DNA from: CAIKBL01 sp964555355
GTDB lineage: Bacteria > Pseudomonadota > Gammaproteobacteria > Ga0077536
Length of the DNA stretch: 64,000 nt
NCBI GenBank assembly: GCA_964555355.1
Contig: CAZKRY010000003.1
Coordinates: forward strand, 1 to 64,000
Direction of reading: 5' to 3'
Both the position numbers and the translations under genes were made by a program. This document shows positions 18,365-29,000 of the stretch, piece by piece; within the stretch, counting starts at the first letter, position 1, and each line of letters opens with the position of its first letter. The notes beneath the pieces were generated by a model. The model did not search any database, was not told where the DNA came from, and saw nothing but the letters and a program-made list of their open reading frames with translations.

Positions 18365-20587
18365 GTGAACGGCCGTCAACGGTTTTCAAACTCCACCCTA
18401 GGAACCACTCGGTTAACGACAGCGAGCTTCTCAACAGTGTCAGACATTAAAGCCGATGCCGAACCGTTAGGCGTTGACGAATATCGCAATGTGGCATTGG
18501 TCTCGAGGATCGGCTTTTCGGTTTGCGTGATTTTTTCGGCCGTGCTCGCGGCGATGAACGATTTGCGCGGCGCGCTAGTAGTCGCTGTCGCGGGCGTCGC
18601 AATCGCACTCGGACCTTTGATCGCGCGTGTGCTTAAGCGCCCGGATGTTGCCCTCAATGTGCTTGCGGCGGTCACCTTCAGCGCTTTAGTCGTACAAATT
18701 TACCGCCAAGGAGGCCTCGACTCGCCGACCGCGCCGTGGCTGCTTACGATTCCGCTTTTTCTCATCACTTGTCGCTGTTATCACAGTGCCATCGGCTGGT
18801 TGATTGCGATTAGTGCTGCCACCGGAGTAATACTGTGGGCTGAACATCTTGCCCTGCTACCGGACGCCTTTCCGGTGCAATCTCCCGATCTTTTTCGTGC
18901 TCTGGTGCTGCTAGGCTTGAACGGCGCTTGTGCGGCGTTGATTGCGATCATCGTCTATGAGAGATCGCGCGCGCTACGCGACTTGAGCTACCGAAATCTT
19001 GAGATTACTTACGCACAACGCTCGCTCGCGGCCACCAAAGCGTTGCTCGCGCAAACCCTAAATGCATTACCGCAACCCGTTGCAGTGCGCGATGAAAACG
19101 GGCGCTACGTGCTTGTAAACGAGGCGTATTGTGCTCTCTACGGTGGAAGTGCTGAACAGGTGCTCGGGAAAACGCCTGACGTTTTATTTGCACCTAACGA
19201 CGCCGCCGCGATCTTCGCTCGCGACGCCGACTCGCGCATGGTTGGTCACGCCATCGAATTCGAGCGCAGCGTGCGCGACCATGCGGGTAACGAGCACTGG
19301 ATTGTCACCAATCGACAGGTAATGACTTTGCCGGATAGCACCAGCTTGGTACTTTCGGTTGACCAGGATCTAACTCAACGCCGCCGTATGGAGCTCGAAC
19401 TACGTGAAGCGACGATGGCGGCGAACGCCGCAAACCACGCGAAGTCCGAGTTTTTGGCGAAAATGAGTCACGAAATTAGAACGCCGATGAATGGCGTGCT
19501 CGGCATGGCCGAGCTACTGGAGAACAGTGCACTGTTGCCCACACAGCGCAGTTATCTAGACGCCATCCGTGCGTCCGCTGAGTCATTACTCACCATCATC
19601 AATGATATTTTGGATTTTTCGCGAATCGAAGCCGGCAAAGTACGGCTTGAAACCATTCCCTTCAACCTCAAAACGACGCTCGCGCAAACGACAACCCTAA
19701 TCGAGCGGGCGGCAGATAAAAAGGGGGTAAAACTCGTGTTGGAGCTGCCCGCGGAATTACCCCACGTCAAAGGTGATCCGCTGCGACTCAAACAAATCGT
19801 GCTCAATTTGCTTGGCAACGCGGTTAAGTTCACGGAACACGGTCAAGTCACTTTACGCACGGTTGTGCTGTCGAGAGAGGCGGCATATTGCCGCATCCGC
19901 ATAGAAGTACGCGATACAGGAATCGGTATTTCTCCCGCGCAGCAATTGCGTTTGTTTGACGCGTTTACGCAAGCCGATGATTCGACCACCCGCCGCTTCG
20001 GCGGGAGTGGCCTGGGTCTTGCAATTGCGCGCCAATTGACGGAGCTGATGGGCGGACAAATTGGTGTCGAAAGCCGCCCAGGATCCGGTTCCCGCTTTTG
20101 GCTTGAAATCGAACTCCCGTTAGCGACCGCGACTACACCAAAAACGTCACTTCCCTCGGAATCAATTGCGGGCACCGGGCGGCGCGTGTTAGTGGTCGAA
20201 GACAACACGGTGAATCTAACGATTGCGCTCGCGATGCTAGCAGAAGCCGGATTTGCCACAGCGTCCGCTAATAACGGCCGGGAAGCTGTCGATGCGGTAT
20301 CTCGTTCAACGTACGATCTAGTTTTGATGGACTGTCAAATGCCCGAAATGGACGGGCTGGCGGCAACCCAAGCGATTCGCACGCTGGAAAAGCAACGGCC
20401 GTTGTCCCGTCATGGGTTACGTCTGCCCGTCGTCGCCCTCACGGCAAGCGCGTTCGCAGAAGACCGCGAACGCTGTCAAGCCGCTGGTATGGATGATTTT
20501 CTCGCCAAGCCTTTCACGCGCGCGGAACTTCTTGCCGTACTTAGTCGTTGGTGCGAAGAGCCCTCTTCTGTCACAGCTGCTGCTTGA
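18365..20587 (+). CDS. Multi-TM PAS hybrid histidine kinase (740 aa)
   Basis: N-terminal membrane module of about five to six helices (residues 45-198), one PAS domain (about 225-345, TLNALPQPVAVRDENGRYVLVN), HisKA with H369 in KMSHEIRTPMNG, HATPase (NLLGNAVKFT, RDTGIGI, GGSGLGLAIARQL) and REC with D656 in LMDCQMPEMDG. No HPt domain. The start is uncertain: GTG 18365 gives the longest form, while GTG 18437 (codon 25) would also keep all membrane helices; no ATG precedes the first helix. Closely spaced with, and same strand as, the kinase at 20819, which has an HPt that could serve both. Confidence 0.88.
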   Translation: MNGRQRFSNSTLGTTRLTTASFSTVSDIKADAEPLGVDEYRNVALVSRIGFSVCVIFSAVLAAMNDLRGALVVAVAGVAIALGPLIARVLKRPDVALNVLAAVTFSALVVQIYRQGGLDSPTAPWLLTIPLFLITCRCYHSAIGWLIAISAATGVILWAEHLALLPDAFPVQSPDLFRALVLLGLNGACAALIAIIVYERSRALRDLSYRNLEITYAQRSLAATKALLAQTLNALPQPVAVRDENGRYVLVNEAYCALYGGSAEQVLGKTPDVLFAPNDAAAIFARDADSRMVGHAIEFERSVRDHAGNEHWIVTNRQVMTLPDSTSLVLSVDQDLTQRRRMELELREATMAANAANHAKSEFLAKMSHEIRTPMNGVLGMAELLENSALLPTQRSYLDAIRASAESLLTIINDILDFSRIEAGKVRLETIPFNLKTTLAQTTTLIERAADKKGVKLVLELPAELPHVKGDPLRLKQIVLNLLGNAVKFTEHGQVTLRTVVLSREAAYCRIRIEVRDTGIGISPAQQLRLFDAFTQADDSTTRRFGGSGLGLAIARQLTELMGGQIGVESRPGSGSRFWLEIELPLATATTPKTSLPSESIAGTGRRVLVVEDNTVNLTIALAMLAEAGFATASANNGREAVDAVSRSTYDLVLMDCQMPEMDGLAATQAIRTLEKQRPLSRHGLRLPVVALTASAFAEDRERCQAAGMDDFLAKPFTRAELLAVLSRWCEEPSSVTAAA

Positions 20588-20818
20588 GAGTTAAATTGCG
20601 CCGCCGCTCACACCTTGACCTGTAAGCCGTAAACTGAAAGTACAAACTTTGAACCTTGCAACATTCTTCTCGGGGCGAGTCGTTATGCTCGGTGAAAACA
20701 AGACGCGCCCAATGAAGAAATCGGCCGCAATGGCCCTAAAACAACGTTCGCGCGGGCCGCTAAATAGCATTATTTGCGACTCATTTCAGTTTATTCATGA
20801 AGCCAGTGCTGAACGCCG

Positions 20819-23329
20819 ATGCATCCACGAACTGAGCTAACGCCAAGCGTTGACTGCGAGCTCGCGCGCATCATGGCGGTGCGCACGCGTGACGCCATGA
20901 TGGTCAGTGGTGTGTTGGTCGGCTTGGTCGTGGTCGGCATTTTGCGCGCCGCGCCGCTGTTTCCGCTGGTCGGATGGGCAATTTACATGTTGGGCCTGAC
21001 GGTCGTCCGCGTAACGCGCATACGCTCGTTCCTTGCTTGCCCTGACCCGACATCCGTCTGGCAAGCTTACATTCGGTGGGAAACGATTGCCGCCGGCTTG
21101 TCTGGGCTCGGTTGGGGAGTAGCTGCACCGCTGCTCATCGCGGCCGTCAACTTCAACGGACAGGTTTTCATCGCGTTCATGCTCGCCGGCCTATCCGCCG
21201 GTGCAGTCACCACTTACAGCGCAGTGCGCAAAACCGGACTGTGTTTCCTGCTTACCGCCCTCGTGCCGCTCATCACGTACTTTGTCAGCTTGGGCGAATC
21301 ACACCACTATCAGATGGCTGCCGCTCTCGGCTTATATCTAGTCTTTATGGTGCGACAATTACGCTCCAGCCACCTTCAGGGGCGCGATTTATTACGGGTT
21401 AACCAAGAAAACACTCGGCTCCTCACGAAAGTTATCGCCGAAAAGGATCGCGCGGAAGCCGCTGCGCGCGCCAAGACTGAATTCCTGGCCACGATCAGCC
21501 ACGAAATTCGCACCCCGCTGAATGGCATTCTAGGGATGACGGATCTCCTTGCTAAGACCGAACTCAAAGTCAATCAAGCGCGTTTCACACGCCATATCAA
21601 AGACGCCGGTGACACGCTGCTTGCGACGTTAAATAGCGTACTCGATTTCTCGCGGTTTGAAGCAGGCGAAATCGAGCTAAACAGCGAAAACTTCGAGCCC
21701 TTCGGCTTGCTTGAAACGATCGCTTCAAGTTTCATCGAAGAAGCCGAGCGCAAAGGGATTGATTTGATTCTCGACCTTCCATTTTCCGATCCCGGTTCGT
21801 TGCGGGGTGATACCGTTCGAATCCGGCAAATCATCTTTAATTTGCTATCTAACGCGGTCAAATTTACCGGCAATGGGCATATTGCATTACGTGCAAGCGG
21901 TGAACTGCAAGGCAGCGCCTACTGGTTCCAATGCGACATTGAAGACACGGGCTGCGGGATCCCGGTGGCACAACTTGAACGGGTGTTCGAGCCATTCGTA
22001 CAACTGGATGACGGCATGAACCGGCGGCAGGGCGGCACTGGCCTAGGTTTAAGCATCAGCCGCAAACTTGCTACCGCCATGGGTGGCACGCTGAAAGTGC
22101 ATAGCGACCTGGGCCAAGGCACGACCTTTCGCTTAACGTTGTCGCTGCCATTGCACGCGGCATCGCCCGTGCCTGCACCAATGCGTTCTACGCGCCGACT
22201 CTTGATGTGGCAAATTCCAACCTTAGTGGGTGCACCGCTTGCACGCTACGCAGCCCACCATGGGCATACCGCGCTGACTCCGTGTAACGAGGCCATGCTC
22301 TTTGCACTACTCCGCGAGTCACAAGCAACGACCGTGCTCTTGGACTCTCGGCTCGACACCGCCGGCGCAGTCAAATTCGCCAACTCGCTTAAAAGCAGCT
22401 TTCCGCAGGTACGTATAATTGCCCTTGAGGCCTATACCCGCCTGGACGAAACTGCGCGTATTCGTCCCACGTCGATCGACGATGCGCTGACGCTTCCCAT
22501 TGCGCGCGCCGCGCTTGGCGAAGCGCTGCTGCCGCGCCTGCGCAACACTCAGATTGACACGACCGCCGAACCGTTGCCACTCGCCGCCGGCACGATTTTG
22601 GTCGCGGAAGATAACCCGGTGAATCAAGCGGTACTCGGCGGTATGCTCGAGGCGCTTGGCATCGCATTTGAAATAGCGAGCGACGGCCACCAGGTAGTGA
22701 CATGTTGGGAAGCGGAACACACGCGCTACTCGCTGATCTTGATGGACTGTCAGATGCCAGGGTTGGACGGCTATGCCGCAACCGCGGAGATTCGGCGGCG
22801 GGAGCTCGAGCGCGGCGTGGCCCGAACTCCCATCGTCGCCGTGACTGCCCATTACGGCCCGAGCGACCGCGCGCGCTGTCTGGCGGCCGGTATGGACGAC
22901 TATTTAAGCAAGCCGTTCACACGTGCCGCGTTGAATAATCTTTTGCTCCGTTGGATGCCGGTGGACGATTCTAGAGTGTTGCTCGATCCGGCTGCGCTCG
23001 CCACCTTGCGCTCGCTACAGGCACCCGGCAAACCGCTGTTGATACAACAGGTTTTCGATTTATACCGGCAATCCGCGCCGCTCGCGATCTCGACTATGTT
23101 CGAGGCTTTCCATACTGCCGACGCGGATGCCGTGCGTCGAACCGCACATGGCCTTAAGTCAAGTAGCGCTAATGTCGGCGCGAGCCAGCTCAGCGCTTTG
23201 TGCAAATCCATTGAACAACATGCTCGTGGTGGGGACCTCGCGTCGATTGAAGCTTTACTCCCGCGCTTAGAACCTTCTCTCGCAGCCACGTTACGGGCCT
23301 TGCAAGATGCCTTAGCGGAAGCCGCATGA
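20819..23329 (+). CDS. Multi-TM hybrid histidine kinase with pseudo-receiver, REC and HPt (836 aa)
   Basis: Six-helix N-terminal module (about 28-180), coiled linker, HisKA with H228 in TISHEIRTPLNG, HATPase (NLLSNAVKFT, EDTGCGI, GGTGLGLSISRKL), a degenerate receiver (about 458-575) lacking the acidic pocket, an active-looking REC with D643 in LMDCQMPGLDG, and a C-terminal HPt domain with H777 in AHGLKSSSANVG. It therefore carries a full phosphorelay up to the final receiver. That receiver may be the next gene's product, whose start overlaps this stop by 4 bases (ATGA). The degenerate receiver probably has a structural role. Confidence 0.92.
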   Translation: MHPRTELTPSVDCELARIMAVRTRDAMMVSGVLVGLVVVGILRAAPLFPLVGWAIYMLGLTVVRVTRIRSFLACPDPTSVWQAYIRWETIAAGLSGLGWGVAAPLLIAAVNFNGQVFIAFMLAGLSAGAVTTYSAVRKTGLCFLLTALVPLITYFVSLGESHHYQMAAALGLYLVFMVRQLRSSHLQGRDLLRVNQENTRLLTKVIAEKDRAEAAARAKTEFLATISHEIRTPLNGILGMTDLLAKTELKVNQARFTRHIKDAGDTLLATLNSVLDFSRFEAGEIELNSENFEPFGLLETIASSFIEEAERKGIDLILDLPFSDPGSLRGDTVRIRQIIFNLLSNAVKFTGNGHIALRASGELQGSAYWFQCDIEDTGCGIPVAQLERVFEPFVQLDDGMNRRQGGTGLGLSISRKLATAMGGTLKVHSDLGQGTTFRLTLSLPLHAASPVPAPMRSTRRLLMWQIPTLVGAPLARYAAHHGHTALTPCNEAMLFALLRESQATTVLLDSRLDTAGAVKFANSLKSSFPQVRIIALEAYTRLDETARIRPTSIDDALTLPIARAALGEALLPRLRNTQIDTTAEPLPLAAGTILVAEDNPVNQAVLGGMLEALGIAFEIASDGHQVVTCWEAEHTRYSLILMDCQMPGLDGYAATAEIRRRELERGVARTPIVAVTAHYGPSDRARCLAAGMDDYLSKPFTRAALNNLLLRWMPVDDSRVLLDPAALATLRSLQAPGKPLLIQQVFDLYRQSAPLAISTMFEAFHTADADAVRRTAHGLKSSSANVGASQLSALCKSIEQHARGGDLASIEALLPRLEPSLAATLRALQDALAEAA

Positions 23330-25500
23330 TGACACTGGAACGCATCGCGCCCGTTTTGCTGATTGTCGACGACGATGCCGCGACGCGGTTAATGGTGGGC
23401 GCAGCGCTCGAACAACACGGCTTCCGCATTATTGAAGCCGAGAACGGCGAGCAAGCGCTCGCGCAGTTCGCGCAATTCAAACCGAACGCGGTGTTGCTAG
23501 ATGTCGTGATGCCGGGCATGGATGGTTATGCTGCGTGCCGCGCCCTACGCGAATCACCCGACGGCCAACATGTTCCCATCATGATGATGACCGGCCTCGA
23601 CGATACGAGTTCGATCGATACCGCATACGACGCCGGCGCCACCGATTTTCTCACCAAACCGGTTAATTTTGGCGTGTTGCCGTATCGCATTCGCTATATG
23701 CTGCGAGGCGCGCGGATCACCAGCGAACTGCGCGATAGTCAGCATCGCCTTGAAGCGGCTCAGCGCCTAGCCAAACTCGGCCATTTCGAATGGCATCAAG
23801 ACCAGGGTAGTTACGTCTGCTCGGGAGAAACTCAGCGCTTACTAGGGATCGCGGCGTCCGGCACGGTTGCCACCCTGAGTGATCTCTTTTTGCGCGTCCA
23901 TATCGAGGAGCGTTTGACTGTCGAAGCCGCGATCATGGACGCGATGCAGCGACTTGAAGATTGGCAAGTATCCTGCAGAGTACATACGCCCGATGGCGCA
24001 ATCCGTCATTTAGTAATCGAAGGAAACTGCACGAAGGACACCGAGCTGGTCTTGAGCGGTGTCATTCAAGACGTAACCGAGCGTCGCAAGCTGCTCGGAC
24101 TTGCACATCGTCTTGCCTACTTCGATCCCCTGACCGGTCTACCAAATCGCACTACCTTGCGGCGCTTATTGGGCGAAACGCTGGTAACGTCGGCCCGCGA
24201 TCGCGAATTTGTCGCGGTACTTTCGTTGGATCTCGATAACTTCAAACGCGTTAACGATACGCTCGGCCGTGACGCCGGCGATCGCGTGCTAAAGAAGATC
24301 GCCGAACGTCTCTGCGCGTGCGTCGGATACGACATCAATTCGCACGCGACGCCGCCCGAGCTGCAGCTCCGCACCGCGTCCGTCGCGCGGACGGGCGCGG
24401 ACGAATTTTATGCCGTGATACCCGGATTACGCGCTATTGAAGATGCCGCGCCACGCGCGCGCCGTGTCCTCGAAGCAATAAACAAACCAGTCACTATCGA
24501 TAAATCTGAAGTTACCTTATCCGCCACTGTGGGCATAAGTGTGTGTCCCGAAGACGGCACCACCGCGGACGAGCTCATCGAACGGGCCGATGCCGCGAAG
24601 AATCACGCCAAAGCCGAAGGTCGCGATCACTACCAGTTCTACACGGCGGCGATCAACGTCAGAGCATTCGAACGGCTCTCGATCGAAAGTCACTTACGCA
24701 AAGCCATTCAAGCGGAGCAGTTTGAACTCTATTATCAGCCGAAGATTGAAATCTGGAGTGGGCGGGTGGTCGGTGCCGAAGCACTCATTCGCTGGCGGCA
24801 TCCGGATCTCGGCATGGTCCCGCCGTCGAGCTTTATTCCAATCGCGGAAGACACGGGGCTAATTTTGCCTTTGGGGGAATGGATTATCGACGCCGCCTGG
24901 CGCGATCTAATCAGCTGGCATACCCAACACAATCTCGATCTTCATGTCGCCGTCAATATCAGTGCGCTGCAGTTTCGCTCGCCGAACTTGCTCGATGTAC
25001 TGCGCGAAGCGATGGCGGCAAGTCGATTACCCGCGAGTACACTCGAAATCGAATTAACCGAGAGTCTGCTGATGGATAACTCCGAGCGCTCGGTCGCGAT
25101 TCTAGATCAGCTTCGCGGACTCGGCGTCGGGGTCTGGATCGACGATTTCGGCACTGGCTATTCCTCCCTCAGCTATTTGCGAAAATTTCCGCTTTCCGGG
25201 GTCAAAATCGATCAATCTTTCGTACGCGAAATGGATACGAACGAGAATGACAACGCGATTGTCGGCGCGGTAATCGCGCTCGCGCATAGCCTCGATCTTT
25301 CGGTGGTTGCCGAAGGCGTCGAACAAGCCGCTCACTTGGAGAAACTTGAACAGCTGCGCTGCCAATTCGCGCAAGGCTATTTATTTAGCCGGCCACTCCC
25401 GGCGCGTGAATTTGTCGAGTGGGTCGAATCCCGTAACGCCGCGCGCGCGCGGGCGGCGGCGCTTACAGTCGCACCGCCAAGGATTAAGGCCAAGGATTAA
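23326..25500 (+). CDS. Response regulator with REC-PAS-GGDEF-EAL (c-di-GMP phosphodiesterase)
   Basis: 724 residues: REC (about 8-125, acceptor D59 in LLDVVMPGMDG), PAS-like domain (about 145-250), GGDEF domain (about 258-440) and EAL domain (about 452-705). The GGDEF signature is GADEF (357-361), one residue off the canonical motif, so cyclase activity is questionable and the domain may bind GTP as an allosteric site. The EAL domain keeps E485-A-L, DDFGTG (606-611), KIDQSF and E663 in VAEGVEQ, so c-di-GMP hydrolysis is expected. Translational coupling (ATGA) to the HPt-bearing kinase strongly suggests it is that kinase's output. Between the REC and EAL it gives the local signalling set its only visible effector. 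Confidence 0.94.
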   Translation: MMTLERIAPVLLIVDDDAATRLMVGAALEQHGFRIIEAENGEQALAQFAQFKPNAVLLDVVMPGMDGYAACRALRESPDGQHVPIMMMTGLDDTSSIDTAYDAGATDFLTKPVNFGVLPYRIRYMLRGARITSELRDSQHRLEAAQRLAKLGHFEWHQDQGSYVCSGETQRLLGIAASGTVATLSDLFLRVHIEERLTVEAAIMDAMQRLEDWQVSCRVHTPDGAIRHLVIEGNCTKDTELVLSGVIQDVTERRKLLGLAHRLAYFDPLTGLPNRTTLRRLLGETLVTSARDREFVAVLSLDLDNFKRVNDTLGRDAGDRVLKKIAERLCACVGYDINSHATPPELQLRTASVARTGADEFYAVIPGLRAIEDAAPRARRVLEAINKPVTIDKSEVTLSATVGISVCPEDGTTADELIERADAAKNHAKAEGRDHYQFYTAAINVRAFERLSIESHLRKAIQAEQFELYYQPKIEIWSGRVVGAEALIRWRHPDLGMVPPSSFIPIAEDTGLILPLGEWIIDAAWRDLISWHTQHNLDLHVAVNISALQFRSPNLLDVLREAMAASRLPASTLEIELTESLLMDNSERSVAILDQLRGLGVGVWIDDFGTGYSSLSYLRKFPLSGVKIDQSFVREMDTNENDNAIVGAVIALAHSLDLSVVAEGVEQAAHLEKLEQLRCQFAQGYLFSRPLPAREFVEWVESRNAARARAAALTVAPPRIKAKD

Positions 25501-25548
25501 GCGATAATAGCGATACGCGAGTTTTTGTCGCGACAAAGAGGATCACTC

Positions 25549-26067
25549 ATGTTTGGAACAATCGTGCTTGCATTATGCGCCCTCCTCGCGGATGGCGTTC
25601 AAGCCGCTGAACTTTCGAATGGCCTTGAAGCTCCACCTTTTGCCCTGCAGGGCTCGGACGGTAAGACGCACCGGCTCAATGACTACCGCGGCAAAACGGT
25701 GGTGCTGGCTTGGTTTCCCAAGGCATTTACCGGCGGATGAACCGCTGAATGTAAATCGCTCCGTGAGAGCGAAGCACTGCTCGAGAATTTCGATTTCGTG
25801 CTGTTCATGGCGAGCACGGATGATGTGGAAACGAATCGCAAGTTTGCTACCGAAAACCAGGCGAACTTTCCCGTCCTGTCGGATCCGGACGGCGCGGTGG
25901 CGGAGAGGTACGGAGTCAAAATGATTGGCGGTTTTGCTCGGCGCTTTACCTTCTACATCGACCCTACGGGGAAAATTCTGCACATCGATAAAGACGTGAG
26001 ACCACTCCAGGCCGGCAAGGATATGGCCGCACACCTCGCTCGGCTAGGTGTGGCTCGCCGCGAGTAG
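25549..26067 (+). CDS. Exported peroxiredoxin with in-frame UGA at the catalytic position: putative selenoprotein
   Basis: AhpC/TSA-type peroxiredoxin of 172 residues if the TGA at 25738-25740 is read as selenocysteine (U64). Upstream the frame gives a signal peptide (1-19, ending DGVQA) and a thioredoxin fold start (APPFALQGSDGKTHRLNDYRGK, VVLAWFPKAFTGG). Downstream, in the same frame and without gap, it continues TAECKSLRESEALLENF, FPVLSDPDGAVAERYGV, FTFYIDPTGKI to TAG 26065. The expected peroxidatic Cys of FPKAFTGGC falls exactly on the UGA; C68 is a candidate resolving Cys. A stem-loop fitting a bacterial SECIS follows. ATG 25549 is chosen for its AAAGAGGA ribosome site and the signal peptide. 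The gene is 48 bases after, and in line with, the kinase-phosphodiesterase pair. Sec-containing peroxiredoxins are a known family; the alternative is a nonsense mutation. Sel genes are not in this window. Confidence 0.85.
25738..25772 (+). promoter_or_regulatory. UGA codon plus putative bacterial SECIS hairpin
   Basis: Fifteen bases after the UGA begins a perfect 6-bp stem, TCGCTC (25756-25761) pairing with GAGCGA (25767-25772), closed by a CGUGA loop. Bacterial SECIS elements lie inside the coding region directly after the UGA, with the apical loop roughly 16-37 bases away and a G among the first two loop bases, often in GU. Here the GU is about 23 bases from the UGA, so distance, stem and loop all fit. 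SelB binding is inferred. Confidence 0.75.
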
Positions 26068-26092
26068 CGCGTCTCGACTGGACTACCGTTGG

Positions 26093-29000
26093 TCAGTCGG
26101 TTAATAACTGCGCGGACAGTGAATGCGCGAGCGCACTCAGTAACTCATCAAGATCGATTGGTTTTTGGAACCACGCCTCAACACCGGCATCGTTGCAGCT
26201 GTCTTCGTCCACCAGTTCGCTGTATCCAGTACAAAGGAAAATTGGCATATCCGGCCGTAGTTTCTTCACGTCACGCGCAAATTCGAGACCGGTTAGCCCT
26301 GGCATGGTCTGATCGGTCACCACCGCGTCAATTTCCGACGCATGTTCATTAAACCAACGGCGCGCATCGAGGCTATTGCTGAACGTATGGATTCGATAGC
26401 CATGCTCTTGCAATAACTCCTCTAACATTGCACCAATCAGCGGATCGTCATCCAACACTAACAGAGATGCGCCGTGAGTGGTCGCGGAGGGTGAATGCGG
26501 AAAGTTCGGCATTTCATCCATCGTTGCGAGAGGGGCAGGTCGCAGCAGCAAACGGAACAACGTGCCTTGAGCTGGAATTGAATCAACTAATATGTGACCT
26601 CCCGCGCGATGCATCACTCCATGCGTCACGGACAATCCCATGCCGGTTCCCTTGCCGGTTTCCTTCGTCGTAAAAAAAGGCTCGAAGATACGCGTGAGAT
26701 ACTCAGGAGCAATCCCGCCTCCGGAATCGCGCACACTCAATACCACCATACGCTCATCGATGGTGACGTTACAGCTCGCGCACCGGCCATGCACCATATA
26801 CGCACTGCGCAGCGATATTTTGATGTGGCCGTGCTCACCCACCGCATCGCGCGCATTGAGCGCTAAGTTAACCAACGCTTGGTGCAATTCGACGTAATCG
26901 GCCAGCACCGGTTCGCAGGTATCGGCGTAATCGACATCGATCCTGATTGTCGTAGGAATCAAGGGACGCAGAAATTCCATCGTCTCGCGCACGAGTCGCG
27001 CCAAATCGACGCGGTTAACTTCGGCCGCGGGCGTCTGTCGGCTAAAGGCCAACATTTTTTGCACGAGGTCGCGCGCTCGCAGGCCCGCATTACGCACGGC
27101 ATCCATATACTCGTCGAGCTTGGTCAACCCATTCGCCTGGGCAATTTTCCTCGCGAGTGAGGTATAGCCAAGTACGCTCGCCAACACATTGTTGAAATCG
27201 TGCGCAATCCCACCCGTTAGCTGCCCGATGGCCTCCATCTTTTGTGCTTGCAAGAGTTGTGCTTGAAGACTCTGCCGCGCGGCTTCGGCATTGCGCCGGA
27301 CCGTGATGTCTTCAACCGTTCCGGCAAACCCTACCACGCTACCCTCTCTACGAAACGGCACCGCGCGGGCGTGCAGTACACAAAGTTTCCCCTCAAGATC
27401 AAAATACTCGCACTCGTTCTCAAACAGCGCGGTAGGGTTCTGGACGAAACTTATCCAAGCTTGCGCGTATCTGTCTCGGGCATCTTTGGGGATGTGTTCC
27501 AACCAGGCATCGGGGTCATTGGGTCGACTACCCGCTCCGGTCAAGTTCAGAAATAGCTGATTACCGTAGATGAGCCCACCGGACTCATCACAAAAGAATA
27601 TCCCAATGGGTGAGCTATCCAACACGGTGCGCAGGCGTAGCTCGCTCTCTTGCAGCGCCAACGTAATCTGTTTGAGCGTGGTGATGTCAGTGCGCAAGCC
27701 AACTGTGCCGCCATCCGCGGTGGCGTGATCACTGATGCGAAACCAGCGCTCGCCGACTTGCAGTTCCCAATCCGGGGTGAGATTTCGGTGATGATGCATT
27801 CTTGCCTCGATGGCATCCCCAAGATTGTCCGCCACGAGGTTTGTGCGTTTGCGCGATAATGCGCCCCTCGCGACCGCTTCCGCGGACATGCCAGGCTGCA
27901 AAAAATCCGCGTCGAAGCGGAACATCTCGGCATATTGCCGATTCCACAATAGCAGGCGATCGTCCGCGTCATACATGACGACTCCGGAGTCGATATGGTC
28001 AATGGCATCGCGCAATTGACGTCGCGCGGCCGCCAACTCAAGTTCACGTTGCTTGCGTTCGTGGATGTCACTAATGGAGCCCACCATCCGGCGCGGTTTA
28101 TTGCCTTGGTCAAATGTTGCGAGTCCGCGCACGTGGAACCAACGGTAGGTGCCATCTTTGTGGCGAAAGCGCAAATCGCGCGCACCCTGATCCGGTGAGC
28201 GCGCAATAACCTCCGTTATCTCGGCGTAACTCACGCGATCTTCCGGATGGTAAATTTCCGCCAAGAACTCACTTAACGTCATCGGCAAGTCGCCATCCGC
28301 GTATCCCAATAACTCATGGAAACGTGGCGACAAATAGAGTCCGTCAGACGCCGCATCCCAGCTCCACAACCCGTCCATCGAGCCCCTCACCGCGAGTTCC
28401 AAGAACTCGGTGCGTTCCCGCAAGGCTTCCTGTGTCTCTTTGAAAGACGTTACGTCCAAGACTACACCGAGCATGTGGGTTGCGCGTCCATCTCGGTCGC
28501 GTGCAGTCACGCGCGCGCGAATCTGCAGCCAGTGCCAACGCCCATTCTTATCGCGCACGCGCGCTTCAAGCGGCTGCTCGTCATCAATTCCTTTCAATTT
28601 TCGCATCAAGCTCGCATCGAACGATGCGGTGTCTTCCGGATGCGCGATAGCCGCCCACGCCATTCGCATACTCGTTAAATCGTTGTCGTTATATCCAAGT
28701 GAAGTGACGATTCTCTCGCCAACTTGGAGGCGATCGCGTTCTATGTCCCACTCAGCCACACTAAGCGACGCGCTCTCAAGCGCGAGATTTAAGCGAGCTT
28801 CGCTGTTACGCAGCGCTTCTTGCGCCACACGTTCATCGTGGACGTCCAAGTACACGCCAATCATCCTGACGGCTTTGCCGTTCGCGTCGCGCTCGAGTAC
28901 TCGGCGATTCAACCGCACCCAACGCCACTTTCCGTCTTTGGTGCGCGCGCGATACTCCGTCGCACCAACTCCTTCTCCGGCCTGGTGGGCTACGAGATCG

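Noticed and set aside
25525..25740. A complete 71-residue secreted peptide ending at the TGA
   Set aside because: The sequence stops in the middle of a thioredoxin fold and the same frame continues with matching peroxiredoxin sequence, so the short product is at best a termination by-product.
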